The notes: generated by a model from the letters alone, not told the origin. Numbered from the stretch's first letter, positions 43,904 to 56,216 are shown. The stretch is DNA of 64,000 nt from Boesenbergia rotunda (GCA_024364735.1 JAGFNQ010005193.1:372001-436000), one strand, 5' to 3'. Numbers and translations are program-made.

Positions 43904-44847
43904 GGGTGCGTTTGGTTCAAGTTATCATATATAATCTCGGTTATGTTATTACCAAGTAATTACATAACCAAGGTTATGGGGAATGAAACATAACCTAAAA
44001 TTATTTGGTTCAATTTAGGTAATCAAATAAAATCTTGTTCAGTTGGAGGTAATAGTTTATAACCTAATATAATATTTTACCGTATTACCCTTTACAATTT
44101 GTTTAGATAATTTTATTTGTTTAGACTTAAGGGCGTCGACGTTGATCGTCAGTGTTCACATAGGCAGTCGGTGTCCAACACCGGTGGCCAACGATCGGTG
44201 CCGACCGCCGGTTGCCGCCGACCAGCGCCGACCGTCGGCCGACGACCAGCGCCGACTGTCGGCCGCCGCCGACCGCCGACCAGTGCCGACCGCCGGCCAC
44301 TGCCGACCGCCGACCAGCGCCGGCCGCCGCCGACCGCTGACCAGCGCCGACTGTCGGCCGCCGCCGACCACCGACGATCGGCAGTGGTCACCGGCAGCGC
44401 CGTCCGCCGACGATCGGCGGTGGTCGTTAGCCGCCGGCGATCGGCACCGACCGTCGGCCCCCGGCCGTCGGCCCCCGACGGCGGTCGCCGCCAGGTGGTC
44501 GCCGACCGCCGACCACCGGCGGTGGTCGCCGACCGCCGACCGTCATTATCGGTCGTCGGTCGCGAATAATGCTTTTGGAAGTTAATAAATTGTAATAGTT
44601 ATTTTCGTCTTAAATGTAAATATTGGAGGATAATTTTGGAAAGATAAGTTTCATAACCTGGGAATCAAGAAAAATCTTACTTCCCTAAGGTTTTTCGATT
44701 CCGGGTTGCATGCCCCTTTTGCTGACGTGTCAGACATCGATTATTACTCGAGAATCGCTGATTATCTAAACCAAACAAGGTTTTTGTTGATAATCTTGGA
44801 TGGATAACCAAGGTTATCAAGGATAACCCTCAATCAAATGCACCTTT
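43901..44847. mobile_element. Tourist-like MITE with GC-rich minisatellite core, copy 2
   Basis: It starts TTAGGGTGCGTTTGGTTC and ends ATCAAATGCACCTTTA, sharing the TTA at 43901-43903 with copy 1. The AT-rich flanks are close to copy 1. The core (44130-44555) is longer and more regular, with repeating CCGCCGACCAGCGCCGAC-type units. The pair forms a tandem arrangement in the same orientation. Confidence 0.7.
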
Positions 44848-45395
44848 ACAGTAAAAACCTCAAATCTCATGCCCACAGTGATTCTAACATTTTTTTTTGT
44901 TTAATTTTGTTTTTGACAAATCTTTCTAAAAATCTTATACTTATAAATATCATTTATTAGGTTAGATCAACACTGTTCAAGTCAAATGACATCTCTATCT
45001 TAATTTCCATCTCGTTAATTGGCAGATTTTTGCTCATCAGTAAACTCAAATTTTATTTTTAAATTTTAGTAGTTAAAAACTCTTGATTTAGTTTCGGTTC
45101 TGATTCTCTGTGTCCATATTTTTAATAAATTAACTTATTTAAATTTTAGCTTCAAACCTACGTGTAATTGAAACTTTAATTTTTACAAAATTAATAATAA
45201 ACATACATCAACATAGCTTTACTTATATATTATTTCAAATTTGTAGAAGTCTAGTCATATTTTCAAATCGGAATAATTTGTTTTCAATTAAGAAAACTAA
45301 CCATCTAAAGGAGAAATAAATTTTATATATTTATCGACAAAAATAAATGTAGGTGGTAAAAGATAATTTATTCGTCCAAGCGCTTGCGCCAATCA
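44848..45395. other. No feature recognised
   Basis: AT-rich intergenic sequence between the MITE pair and the SINE pair. Confidence 0.4.
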
Positions 45396-45399
45396 ATCT

Positions 45400-45540
45400 C
45401 AGGGATAATACGGAGGAGGTAAATTATGAACGCTACTATCTCGAACAGTAACTAGTATATAAGGAAGGGCAGACACCTGACTTTGTCAGAATTTGAATCT
45501 CAGACCTCATCGTTATAACGCTTCATACGTTGGCCATTAG
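45400..45540 (-). mobile_element. SINE family 2, left copy (minus)
   Basis: On the minus strand the head reads TAATGGCCAACGTATGAAG (box A-like), then GGTCTGAGATTCAAATTCT (box B-like), followed by a body with 'caaagtcaggtgtctgccc'. The order fits a tRNA-derived SINE. A second copy in the opposite orientation lies about 110 bp away. TSDs were not resolved. Confidence 0.6.
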
Positions 45541-45654
45541 TCTATTTCATGGAAACATGAAAAATAAATATCATTGTATCTAGACGCGAACCCAAGTCAT
45601 GTGAGACAATCAATAGCACTCTTCAAGTTCTTATTAGCTATTTGAGGATGAACT

Positions 45655-45800
45655 GATTGTTAGGGCATTAGATATTATTATCATGAGGTCTAAGAGTCAA
45701 ATTCTGACGAAGTCAGGTGTCTGTCCTCCCTCATGTGCTAGTTACTATTCAGACTAGTAACTTTCATAATTTAACTTTTCTCGTATTAGCTCTGTAACGA
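45655..45800 (+). mobile_element. SINE family 2, right copy (plus)
   Basis: The plus strand reads TTAGGGCATTAGATATTATT, then GAGGTCTAAGAGTCAAATTC and GACGAAGTCAGGTGTCTGTC. This is an inverted copy of 45400-45540 with moderate divergence. It lies about 245 bp upstream of the dehydrogenase TATA box. Confidence 0.6.
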
Positions 45801-46044
45801 ATTAACAAGATGTTGGAACGATCAAAACACTTTTTTTTTACCATTATTAGCTATTGTCTTCTAAAAACTGTTTTTCAACGTTTTTTCTAAGATCATACAA
45901 GTCAAGATAGTGACTTACCTTAATTTCAAAACTTAGTCTACATTTACATCTATATAGTCAAGAAATTGGAAAATGGAGACACAAATATTTGAAAGCGTGG
46001 AATAATATAATTTCACAAGGATGATACCTTCTCATATCAAGGCC

Positions 46045-46052
46045 TATAAATA
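46045..46052 (+). promoter_or_regulatory. TATA box of the dehydrogenase gene
   Basis: TATAAATA in the context GGCCTATAAATACAG, 62 bp before the ATG at 46107. The implied 5' UTR is about 30 bases. Confidence 0.75.
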
Positions 46053-46106
46053 CAGAAGAAGAGGGATCGATCAAGCATCACCAAAATTTTGTTCGAGATC
46101 AATAAG

Positions 46107-47000
46107 ATGTCTTCTGTGGAGAGGAGGAGGTCCTTGATTACTTTTAATCTGTTAAATTTTTGTGTGTGTTTTCTTTCGCTTTAGTTAATCGATTGTATAT
46201 ATGGTTGATTTAATTAATTCATCAGGCTCGAAGGCAAAGTCGCCATCATTACCGGCGGTGCTAGCGGCATCGGCGAGGCCACTGTTAAGTTGTTCGTCCG
46301 CCACGGCGCTCGTGTCATCGTCGCTGACCTCCAAGACGAGAAGGGGAAGGCCCTCTGCGCCGACCTCGGCTCCGACGACGTCGCCTCCTACGTCCACTGC
46401 GATGTCCGATGCGAAGCCGACGTGAAGCGCGCCGTGGACACCGCCATCTCCCGCCACGGAAAGCTCGACATCATGTTCAACAACGCCGGAACCTCCGACC
46501 CCTACGGCAGCAGCATCCTCGGCGAGGACGACACGACCGCGGTGTTCGAGCGGGTGATGGGGGTCAATGTGTTGGGAGCGTTGTTGGGGACCAAGCACGC
46601 GGGGCGGGCCATGGTGGCGGCGGGGGGAGGCGGGAGCATCATAATCACGGCGAGCTTGGTGTCGGTGGTGGGAGCGCCGGGTTATCCGGTGTACGCGTCC
46701 TCGAAGCACGCCGTATTGGGGCTAGCGCGGACAGCGGCGGCGGAGCTGGGCAAGCACGGGGTGCGTGTGAACTGCGTGTCGCCGTCTGTGGTGGCGACGC
46801 CACTGACGGTGTGGAACATGCAGGCAAACGAGGAGGAGCTGGAGGCATTGGGAGAGGGGTTCTCGGCTCTGAAGGGCGTGAGGCTGAAGGCGGAGGACAT
46901 AGCGGAGGCGGCGCTGTTCTTGGCCAGCGACGAGTCGAGGTTCGTGAGCGGCCACAACCTCATGGTCGACGGAGCCGCCAGCGTCACCAAAATATTCTAA
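46107..47000 (+). CDS. Short-chain dehydrogenase/reductase, SDR110C type (two exons), 265 aa
   Basis: NAD-dependent alcohol dehydrogenase of the plant group that includes xanthoxin (ABA2), secoisolariciresinol, borneol and momilactone dehydrogenases. Exon 1 is 46107-46129 (MSSVERR plus two bases), the GT-AG intron is 46130-46225, and exon 2 is 46226-47000. The join gives RLEGKVAIITGG, the usual family start. Visible features are TGGASGIG (17-24), Asp42 at the end of strand two (NAD preference), NNAG (93-96), Asn122, Ser151, and Tyr164/Lys168 in YASSKHA. The C-terminal ASDESRFVSGHNLMVDGA motif is also present. The length is normal and nothing is broken. The substrate cannot be read from sequence; ABA synthesis or specialised terpenoid or lignan metabolism are the main options. 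AATAAA motifs follow at 47034 and 47046. Confidence 0.92.
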
Positions 47001-47033
47001 ATCCCTATTATCTTCTCCTCCTTCTTCTTCTTC

Positions 47034-47051
47034 AATAAAGTGTGAAATAAA
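47034..47051 (+). terminator. Polyadenylation signals of the dehydrogenase gene
   Basis: AATAAA occurs at 47034-47039 and 47046-47051, starting 34 bp after the stop codon behind a CT-rich stretch. The spacing fits a short plant 3' UTR. Confidence 0.6.
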
Positions 47052-47566
47052 AGGATCGCTTATCGGGTCCATTGATGTTTCGTTAGTGATATTCTCATAG
47101 AATTTGCATGAATTTTGTTCTGGTTCACAAAGAACATGATTCTAGGAAAATTAAAAAATATAACTTTTTTTTATAAAAAAAATCAGGTCTGATTAACGAC
47201 GAATATCCATTGATAATTGGGCATAGCCATCAATTATCTATGTCGCTAAAAACTAAAGATCACAAACCTCTTTTAGGGATGGAAATTTAATTCCGTTTCT
47301 AATTATCGATGACATTTAATATTCTGTCACAAAAAATAACGATGGAAGGTTAATGAAGGACAAGAAGCAAGAAAGAAAGGAAAGTGATCCGAGAGAATTC
47401 GATTGATAAAAGATAATTCTAGTATTTTGACTTCAATACAATGTTAATAAACACCTAATCTATGTTTAGTTCCCTATTCTCAATATTGTTGATGTAGGTA
47501 GACTTTCCTATGGTTTATGATGTCAACTTTTGAAATTACATCGGCGTATCAACTTCAATTGTTCGA
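47052..47566. other. Intergenic, with possible CACTA-like scraps
   Basis: Around 47180-47345 words such as 'aacgacgaat' and facing 'gataattg' and 'caattatc' recall the CACTA-like block at 11590. There are no termini and no ORF. Confidence 0.3.
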
Positions 47567-47663
47567 CTACTTTTAGAGCGTCAGAGCTTAGAGATCACTT
47601 TCCTAAGGAGACATTGTCACGATATCCCACAAACCCCGAGTAGCCCTCTGCTACTGTGTAGTG
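47567..47663. repeat. Left part of a 158-bp tandem repeat split by the LTR element
   Basis: The block 'tacttttagagcgtcagagc' to 'cgagtagccctc' matches 60300-60392. With the LTR element removed, the sequence runs on into 60235-60470, where the unit recurs (copies start at 60238 and 60396). Confidence 0.7.
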
Positions 47664-49057
47664 TGTTAGGACCGGTAGGAGAGCTAGAGGGGGGGGTGAC
47701 CAACTCCGATCTTTGTTCGATGAAGATTTGTTGTGGCAGAATACTTGAGCAATGCTAACACTTCGATTTACTTGGTATCCATCTCCTTGAGGTGACTAAT
47801 CCAAGGATTCGCTCTTCCTCACTCTCTCACACAATATGAAAGATCTCCTTCTTGAGATGGAGAAACCTCTTATAAGCTTACAAGAAGAAATACTCAAGAA
47901 CAAGTAAAAACAATAAAAATCTTACAAGATTTACACAAATTAACTTTCTTTGCTTTTCTTGCTTCCTTCAAGCTTGGAATCACCTCTTGATCCTTGGAAA
48001 TGCAACAACACTAAGCTCTAAGGCTTCACTTAAAATGACGATGAAGAAGGTGAAGAGCGTCAAAGGAATGCCGAAGTGGTTCCACTTCAAACCTGCGTGA
48101 AAACCCTATATACCCGCGACTTAGGGTTTCCTAATCGATTACCCAATCGATTACCATGTCAGACTTAGCCGTTCAATGACTATTTTTTGAAGCTTAATTG
48201 ATTAGCCAATCTTAATCGATTGTTGAATTGATTCAGCACCTTTCTATGCTTTCGTGCAATACTGTCGTAATCGATTGCCTAATTGATTACGGTTTCCCTT
48301 AATCTATTGCCCAATCGATTACGGTCTCCATTAATCGATTGCCCAATCAATTACAGCGACACAACTCTCTCAATCGATTACCTAATTGATTCACTCCTTC
48401 TATAATTGATCACCCAATCAATTAAGAAGACTTCTGTTCATGAAAAACCAACGCCAATCGATTGACCTCAACCCTAACTTGTGTGCACAAGTCTAGGGTT
48501 CTCTTGCCTAACCCCGGTCAACCGTGACCTCTTAGGACTTTCTTACTAAGTGTCCGATCAAACCTTTGATCAACTTAGATTTTTCCTTGCCTAGTTCCCA
48601 ACTAGGACTTAACCTAGTTCCCAACTAGGTTTGCCTAACCCTCGAGTTAGGTCTAGTCTCTCGGTAGATTTCCACCTTGCCAACGTGTGATCTCCTCGAT
48701 CCGCATGGACTTCACCTAGTCCCATTAGGACTTTTCCCGTGCCAGCGTACGATCTCCCCGATCCACCTGGACTTCACCTAGTCCCACTTGGTATGCCTAG
48801 TCCTACTAGGACTTTTACTGTGTCAGCGTGCGATCTCTTCGATCCACATGGACTTCACCTAGTCTCACTAGGTGTGCCTAGTCCCACTAGGACTTTTCCA
48901 GTCAAGTCTCCAGTCAACCTTGACCCACTTGACTCTCACGATATTCATACATCATTATCAAACATCTAAACTTAAGTTTACTAAACTTACCAAACATAAA
49001 CTCACCCGAGCCTAGTCAAACTAGGTCAACCTTGATCTAATAAAGATTGCACCAACA
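47664..49057 (-). repeat. 3' LTR of the outer element
   Basis: Starts at TGTTAGGACC and ends GCACCAACA on the plus strand. It contains many 'aatcgattgcc' and 'cctagtcccacta(g)' words in series. The paired LTR is 58779-60234. Confidence 0.85.
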
Positions 49058-51186
49058 ATCTCTCCCCTTTTGAAGTTGACAATATGTTTGATAAAGACTA
49101 ATCCCTATTAGCCTTTCAATTTCTCCCCCTTTGACACACATAAAAAACTCTCCCCGAGAGTCTATATGGTCAAAGGCATGCCCAATGAAATTCCCATATC
49201 TTTCATTTGAACCCATGCTCAACCTTGAGCATTCATCGTGATGAAGATTCCCAATCTTCATTCTTTCACTTATCCCAAAAAGAAAAATTCAAACACATGC
49301 TTTTAAGGAAGACCTCCCCCTCTAAACATGCTCTAAACCTCTATCATTGCACCAACAATGATTTTTGAGTTTCTAAAACTTTAGGAAATCTTAACTTGAG
49401 GTTATGAGATTTTAAGATTCAAAACTTGAATCAAAACCTCTCCTTAACCCTATAGTTTTCACCAAACCATCTCCCTTTTTGATTCCATAATGAAATTTAC
49501 CCAAATATACTTATAAAAGTATTCCAAGGGGTTAGGGATTCTTAGGTTACTCAAAATTGGATTAAAGAACTGAAATCAGACAGTTTCAGTCATACCAATT
49601 GATTGGTGTTGGGTACCAATCCATTAACTGTGCCTTAATCGATCACCAGATCAATTACGGCAACCCTTAATCGATCAACGGATCGATTACGTATGCCTCT
49701 GTACTTGCAGAAAAGGTTCACCAATCAATTGACGAGTCGATTGGTTACTGTCTTAATCGATCACCTGATCGATTGTGAGTTTCTGATTTCTGAAAATAAT
49801 TTCAGCCGAATTTCAGAAACTCCTAAATAATTCTATAAAATTCAAAAATTCATGAAGTTTTGTATAGACATAATTTATAACATATACTATCAGGGAAAAA
49901 TAGTTTTGTATGAAAATACAATCTATTTTCAAAAAATGATACAAAATTAGAAACCATTGTAATACTTCAATGTTTTACTCTATTTTGTATCCTATTCACC
50001 AATGATGAGTGCTATCAAAAGATAGTTTTCGCCAAGATTTTTCAAAATAATTTTGAATTAGTTTTCAAAAATGATTTCGAATAATGTTCATTGGGCTAAA
50101 TGCACATGACTTATACATTAGCTTTCCTAATAATTGACATTTACTTATGTTCTTATTTTGGATGAATTTTAAAAAACTCAAATAGATGCACTTTATCAAC
50201 ACCTTGAGTTCTTGTTCATCAACTTAACATCTCACTTATTTCTAATGTGTCTCAAAACACATTCAAGTCAATTTATGATCTTGTGAGATGTGAAAGTCAT
50301 GTTCTCCCTAAACTAAGGGTTCATGCATTTCTACCTAAGCATTATAAACTTTGATCATCCACCTAGGATGTCAAGTAATGTCAATTTCCTTAATTTCAAT
50401 AAAAATTAAATTAATATATGATAATGACTATGACATGTATCACATGAGGATTTTTAAAATAAAATTTATTATAGTTAGATGATGCATGTATAACATGACA
50501 TGTGATATTTTCATAATAAAATATGAATGATGAATTATGATTTCATGACATGTGATAGGGTATATAAATCATGACATAATAACATAAAAGAAAATACCTA
50601 AATTTCCTATCTAAGTATCAATAACTCATCGCTAAGCCATTGATAATCCTAATTTTGCCCTTAATTTTCTAAGATAATGCCATAACTCCCCAACCTGGCA
50701 TATATTTGAATTCTAACCTAGTTGTGCCAACTTTATTTAGTTCAATCTTTCAAAAATATAGTTTGATACAATTTTACTCCCCCAAGAGTAAACAAACGAC
50801 TTCTTCATTTTCAAGAGTAGTACTAAGTCATTGAAAATGCCCTAAAGTATCAACTTCATCAAGGTTGGGTTAACTACCCTTCTAATTTGAGTTGACACTC
50901 CCTAGACCTATCTAGGGTGTAGCGAACATACTCTTAGGAACCCAAAATCTATTGGTGCTCCTTGAGTACTCTAGGTATTCACTAGGGATAACTTCCCTCG
51001 ATACCTTCTTAATAACTTTTCTAGGCTTCTCCAAAGCCTTAGTCATGTTGACCTTGTCTTAGTCAACTCTAGGGATGACTTCCCTTATGACCTTGACTTG
51101 ACTTCTAGACCTAGATTGAGTTCCATGCTTATATGGAACTCTATGGTAAGATGAACCATCATTCATGGCTTTAGGTTTGTATCCCA
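49058..51186 (-). pseudogene. Outer element, 3' internal region with gag C-terminus
   Basis: Just left of the inner element, the minus strand (51186 down to about 50900) reads GLGYKPKAMNDGSSYHRVPY, then after one stop REVIPSEYLEYSRSTNR and FWVPKSMFATP. This is the C-terminal pattern of SIRE-type gag. The rest is AT-rich and non-coding, where pol would lie in a complete element. No RT, RNase H or integrase motif was found. Confidence 0.6.
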
Positions 51187-51249
51187 AACCTTGTTGAGAC
51201 CTTGACGTACGGCTAGAGGGGGGTGAATAGCCGATCACCTACTTGATTC

Positions 51250-52250
51250 TGATAGATCGAATAATGTTGCTAGAGGGGGGGGGGGTGAATAGCGATTCTT
51301 CGTCGTTTTCTTTACAAGATTGTTAGCGTAACGGAATATACAATAAAAACAATCAAACAAATACTAACCAATGCTAACACGGAAGATTTACTTGGTGTCC
51401 ACCCCGGACGGGTGACTAATCCAAGAATCCGTCGGGGATCACGCCCCGGATAACCTCTGTCTAACTCTGTCGCTCCTTGTGGGTGGAGAAACCTCGCCAC
51501 AACACTTCGGATGCTATCTGAGCACAAGAGACTACTAACTCACTTTACCCAAGCGAGTTTCATCAAGAATCTCTGCCACCACGAAGTCCTCTTTAAATAG
51601 GACTCGGGCTGAAACCCTCGCCACCAGTCGACTGCTCCCAGGGCAGTCGACTGGTGCCACTGAAATTTGACCGTTGCAACTCCCAACGTTCGAATTTCAG
51701 CCAACTCACCAGCCACCTACCAATCGACTGCTCCCCAGCTGAAACCCTTTTGTGAGTTTCATCAGTCGACTGCCCCCAGGCCAGTCGACTGGTCTACTCA
51801 CCCACCTAAGGTTACCTTTTCCGAGTACATTCCACACCACACTCGAACCCTAGGATTTCCCGAGTACAATGACACAACACTCGTGCCCTCACGACTCGAC
51901 TGACTCTACCTCCGCAGCCTCGACTGTTGCCTTCGCGCCCTCTTCATCTTCGGCTCCCGTCCGTTGGATGCACGCAAGCCTCCAACTTGCCTCCATGCCA
52001 ACCTTCACGCATGCCTCGAAGTCCGCGCCCCTCAGCTCATCGTCCCTGCTCTCCAAGGTCCCTCGGTTGTACAAAAGCCTCCAGCTTGTCTCCATGCCAC
52101 CCTTCACCATACTGAGGCCGTCCAGCCAAGTCCATATGTGTAACCTGTACAACCTGCACACTCAACATACACATATAAGAACACAAGGGTAAATCTAACT
52201 TAAACCCTTTGCCCAAACATCAAAATACTTAGTCACTCCGGACCACAACA
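51250..52250. mobile_element. Solo LTR inside the inner element's 3' LTR, TSD GATTC
   Basis: The 1,001-bp unit begins TGATAGATCG and ends CCACAACA, with GATTC at 51245-51249 and 52251-52255. Removing it restores continuity with the other LTR of the inner element (ACTTGATTCGCGGTTTC). It shares the 'gctagaggggggggtgaata' style of start with SIRE-like LTRs, so it is a relative. The small frames inside are not genes. Confidence 0.88.
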
Positions 52251-53305
52251 GATTCGCGGTTTCATCCTACAAGTGTTAGCACACGCAAGCGAAAATATAA
52301 ACTATAAATTAAAATCAATGCTAACACAAACCGTTTACGTGGTTCGGAGATAAAGCTCCTACTCCACGGCTGTCCGTAAGGTGGACGATCCCGATCCGTC
52401 GGTCGATGAGTCTTCGGAAGACCTCTGGCTAGCTCTTGTCGCTCCTTGTGGGTGGAGAAACCTTGCCACAGACTCTCGATAATACCTGAGCACTAGAAGA
52501 TTACTAATAAGCTCTAACCAAACTTATTTCGTCAAGGAAACTCAGCAAAAAATGAGCCCTCTTAAATAGTTCTCGATAGTGTTCTGATCGTTACCAGTCG
52601 ACTGGTGCTAACACCAGTCGACTGGTCCTCACAAATTTGAATGTCACAGCCCGACGATTCAAATTCTGGTCGACACCAGTCGATTGCCACCTAAGGTTTT
52701 CCTTCCCGAGTACGATTCTCTCAGCACTCGAACCCTAGGATTTCCCTTCCCGAGTATAATTCTCTCAGCACTCGAATCCTCACGACTTAGCTGACTCTTC
52801 ATCCAGTAGCCTCGACCTGTTGCCTTCAAGCCTTCTTCAACTTTGGCTCTCGTCCCTCGGATTCATGCAAGCCCATGACTCGTCTCCGATGCCATCCTTT
52901 GCTTATGCCTTGATGTGCGCTTCCCTCGGCTCATCGTTCCTGCTTCCAGCAGCCTCGACCTGTTGCCTTCAAGCCTTCTTCGACTTCGGCTCTCGTCCCT
53001 CGGATACATGCAAGCCCACGACTCATCTCCCCATGTCATCCTTCGCGTATGCCTCGAAATGCGCTTCCCTCGGCTCATCGTTCCTGCTTTGTTTACGGTC
53101 CCTCGGATGCATGCAAGCCCACGGCTCGTCTCCCCATGCCATCCTTCACCGGACCCGAAGACGTCCAACTAAGTCTGTGTATCCTGTAAACCTGCACACT
53201 CAAATACACATATTAGATCAATATGAAACCCTAACTTAATCATATTGATACACACATCAAAACCCATGATCTTATCCGATCACACTTGGGTCGATTGCAC
53301 CAACA

Positions 53306-54594
53306 ATCTCCCCCTTTTTGATGTGTGGCAATATGTTCAAGTTAGGTACAACAATAACAAATGAAAATTAAAGACATAGTAAATTAAGAAGCATAAACAT
53401 GCACCCTCTCTCTTTTTGATGTTTGGCAATACGTTTAAGTTAGGGAAAACAAATAGCAAATACAATGCTAATAACCATTTGAACTTACGTTGCCAAGGCT
53501 TCACCTTGGACTTATATCGCCAATGCATATGCAATGCAAACATGCATGGATCCTATCACAAGACATCCCCACATCTAAGCTCCCCAAGAGTTAGGATTTT
53601 CATCGGATCCTATCACAAGGCATCCCCACACCTAACCTCCCTAATGAGTTTAGGACTTTTACCAAACCGGGTTTTTTAAAACCTCTCCAAGGCTCCCCCT
53701 ATATTGAACTTACAAAGGCTTTTTAAGAACTTTCCCAAGGTTCCCCCTTTGCCACCAAAAATGAGCAATAATGATCTCCCTTTACCTAAGCTCCCCCTTG
53801 ACCTAGGATTTCTTGCAAAGGCACGTTTGGTTTCCCACTTAAACCCAATACTTCTCCCCCTTTTCCACACATCAAAAAGACTCCAACAATTTTCCTCTTA
53901 TTAGATCCTTTAACCTTTAATGATCATAAACGAAGTGTATTAACCCCCATAAGATTATACACTTGTTTTACATCATTACGACACTTTTCGATTGCTAAAA
54001 ACAGTTTTAGCCTATATCAGTCGAATGCGATAGTTATCAGTCGACTGATCCCCATCGAAAAATCATACAGTAGCTAGTCTCTCTCCGACAGCACTGTTAC
54101 CAGTCGACTGCCCCCTGAACCAATCAGCTGGTACCATAAAAATCTCATTTTCAACATTTCTGACCCAATTTCAGAAATACACCAGAAACTCCACAAATCT
54201 CCAAAAATTCCAAAATTTTGTAGAGAGATTTGTGGTACCCGTGTCTACTTGGAAAAAATACATTCAAATATGTATCTATCACCAATCCCAAGATTGACAC
54301 AAAACCCAAAACTAGCTAAATGGTTCAATTGATCCTTGACCTAAAGTCCTAGTTTTGGCCTCCTCTTGATGTCTCTGCCCATACCAAATCACGATGCATC
54401 CCTAGCATTTGTTTATATGACATCTACACATCAAAAGCCAATTTCCATGCTCTATAACCCCAATGTCATATTTTTATGCATGAAACTCAAACCCAATGTG
54501 TCAAATCCCTAGGATTGAGACTTCAAATCCGTCTCCATATCCTTTGGCACACTCCATGACCCATCTAGACTTCCGAGAGAAATCCTCCTGAGAT
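53306..54594 (-). other. Inner element, 3' internal non-coding region
   Basis: Between the gag ORF and the polypurine tract there is about 1.3 kb with no reverse transcriptase, integrase or RNase H motif. Repeated phrases such as 'ttcccaaggttcccccttt' and 'atcacaag(a/g)catccccaca' give it a simple-repeat look. Confidence 0.5.
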
Positions 54595-55620
54595 CTATAG
54601 ACCATGGGTCTCAACTTGACTCCTAGAGTTCCCCCTTAAGCTCTTAGCCTTAGCCACCTCCCTAGGTGACTCAACAAACAGGTCACACCGGTGTACCTCC
54701 GGTAACTCTTGGTCTACAATTTTAACTTTCTCAACTTTGGATACCTTGTCCTTGGTTAAGTTCTTCTTCTTCCCTTGAAATGACTTTCCCTTGCCATTCG
54801 TTAATCTTCCATCCTTGGCATAATTATATCCTACCCTAGCATATTTTCTTCCATTTGCCTTGGATGCACCCAATTTGACATTTTTGGGATTTTGAACACC
54901 CAAGAACATGTCAAGTCCCCTAGGTCCAATAATGACCCTACCTAGGACTCTTTCCATTTCTTCAAGTCTTGCCCTCAAGACTTGATTTTTCAACTCTAGA
55001 GTTCTAACCCTAAAGTCAACATGTCCACCTTGGACATTCCTAGACCTACTCACCTTTTTATACATATGTCTCCCCTTCTTGGGATTTGTGCCTTGATCAT
55101 TAACCACCTTCATTCCCTTAGGCATGGTAGTTTGGGTCTTTCTTGGTCTAATCTTGGGTAATGATTTTCTAGAATTATCTACCTTGTTAACCCTATTCCT
55201 ATCATTATACCTAAATCCATAATTATTCTTAACAAGCATATAAGAATTGGAAATTGGATTTATTTTCAAATAAGGGATTACCTTCCCAATTACCTTTGAA
55301 GCTCCCCCTTGACTTGAGCTTCTCTTCTTTTCCAATTCCTTCAAATACACCAATTTCTTGATTTCTCCATTCTTTGGGCACTTGGTGTGGTAGTGTCCAC
55401 GCTCACCACACATAAAGCAAATTATATGCTTCTTCTCTTTCTTTTCCCTACAACCCATGTTAGTTTTCGAAGAAATTGACTTGGGTCTAGGGTTTACCTC
55501 CTTTTTCTTACCCAATGGACACTTGTCCTTGTAATGTCCCTTTTGATTGCACCCAAAGCAAATTATGTGATCCTTTGACTTTGCTTTAATGGAGGTGGAG
55601 ACTTCTTCTTGCTCCGGCAT
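54595..55620 (-). CDS. gag nucleocapsid protein of the inner element, two zinc knuckles
   Basis: A 341-aa open frame carries the RNA-binding half of a SIRE-type gag. Two CCHC knuckles are intact: Cys21-Cys24-His29-Cys34 and Cys68-Cys71-His76-Cys81. A Lys/Arg-rich region and a coiled-coil segment (LELKNQVLRARLEEMERVL) follow. Upstream, on the same strand, the frame continues across a TGA near 55660 (STSRIEGEERSSS), and the capsid half is at 55660-56170 with frame breaks. The full gag is therefore damaged although this part is open. The role would be packaging of element RNA. There is no fused protease. Confidence 0.75.
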   Translation of the reverse strand: MPEQEEVSTSIKAKSKDHIICFGCNQKGHYKDKCPLGKKKEVNPRPKSISSKTNMGCREKKEKKHIICFMCGERGHYHTKCPKNGEIKKLVYLKELEKKRSSSQGGASKVIGKVIPYLKINPISNSYMLVKNNYGFRYNDRNRVNKVDNSRKSLPKIRPRKTQTTMPKGMKVVNDQGTNPKKGRHMYKKVSRSRNVQGGHVDFRVRTLELKNQVLRARLEEMERVLGRVIIGPRGLDMFLGVQNPKNVKLGASKANGRKYARVGYNYAKDGRLTNGKGKSFQGKKKNLTKDKVSKVEKVKIVDQELPEVHRCDLFVESPREVAKAKSLRGNSRSQVETHGL

Positions 55621-56200
55621 TGAGGATGATCTTTCCTCCCCCTCAATCCTTGACGTGGAGACTCATATTTCTTCCTCACTTGAGGATGTGGACGATTCCA
55701 CTTTCTCCTCCTCTTCGGATGTTGAACTTGATTCAACCTTCGATTGGTCCTACTCCTTCTCTTGGACCAATGACCCCTTTTCCTTGAGCTCCTCCTCTCC
55801 GTCTTTGTGTCGAATTTTCATGTAAAGCTATCACCTTTCTCCATAGCTCATACGCATTCTTGTATTCTCCTACATTTGACACAATATATTGAAGTAATAA
55901 ATTTAATACAATTCTAGTTACCTCCTTATCCGCCTCCGCTTCCTCCGTTTGATCCTTGGTCCAATACCGAGGTCGAAGACGTTTTCCCTTCTTGTCCGTT
56001 GGAGCTTCAAATGGAACCTCTAATGTGGTCCAATGGTCTCAATCCATTTGGAACCATATCTCCAACTGCTTCCTCCAATAATCGAAGTCATCTCAATCGT
56101 ATGGAGGTGGAATTCGAATATCCCATCCAAGCGGACCTTCCGAATCCATCTTCCTCTAGCTTTTTGCTCTCCCGGCGGTTAGTCCGTAGACGAGCGAACC
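55621..56200 (-). pseudogene. gag capsid half of the inner element, disrupted
   Basis: On the minus strand several frames give DDFDYWRKQLEIWFQMD, DHWTTLEVPFEAPTDKKG, RPRYWTKDQTEEAEADKEV and NLLLQYIVSNVGEYKNAYEL. This is the pattern of the N-terminal gag domain of SIRE-like copia elements (YW..k.e.....D..W.....g). Stops and frame changes occur near 56090, 56050, 55820 and 55660. Confidence 0.7.
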
Positions 56201-56216
56201 CAACTCTGATACCACT

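Noticed and set aside
43261..44585. Arg/Pro/Ala-rich ORFs in the GC-rich cores
   Set aside because: Frames are open in many phases on both strands because of CCG-type repeats; there is no start context, intron or family.
46185..47072. Minus-strand and alternative plus-strand frames across the dehydrogenase
   Set aside because: They are shadows of the high-GC exon; the joined 265-codon frame explains the region.
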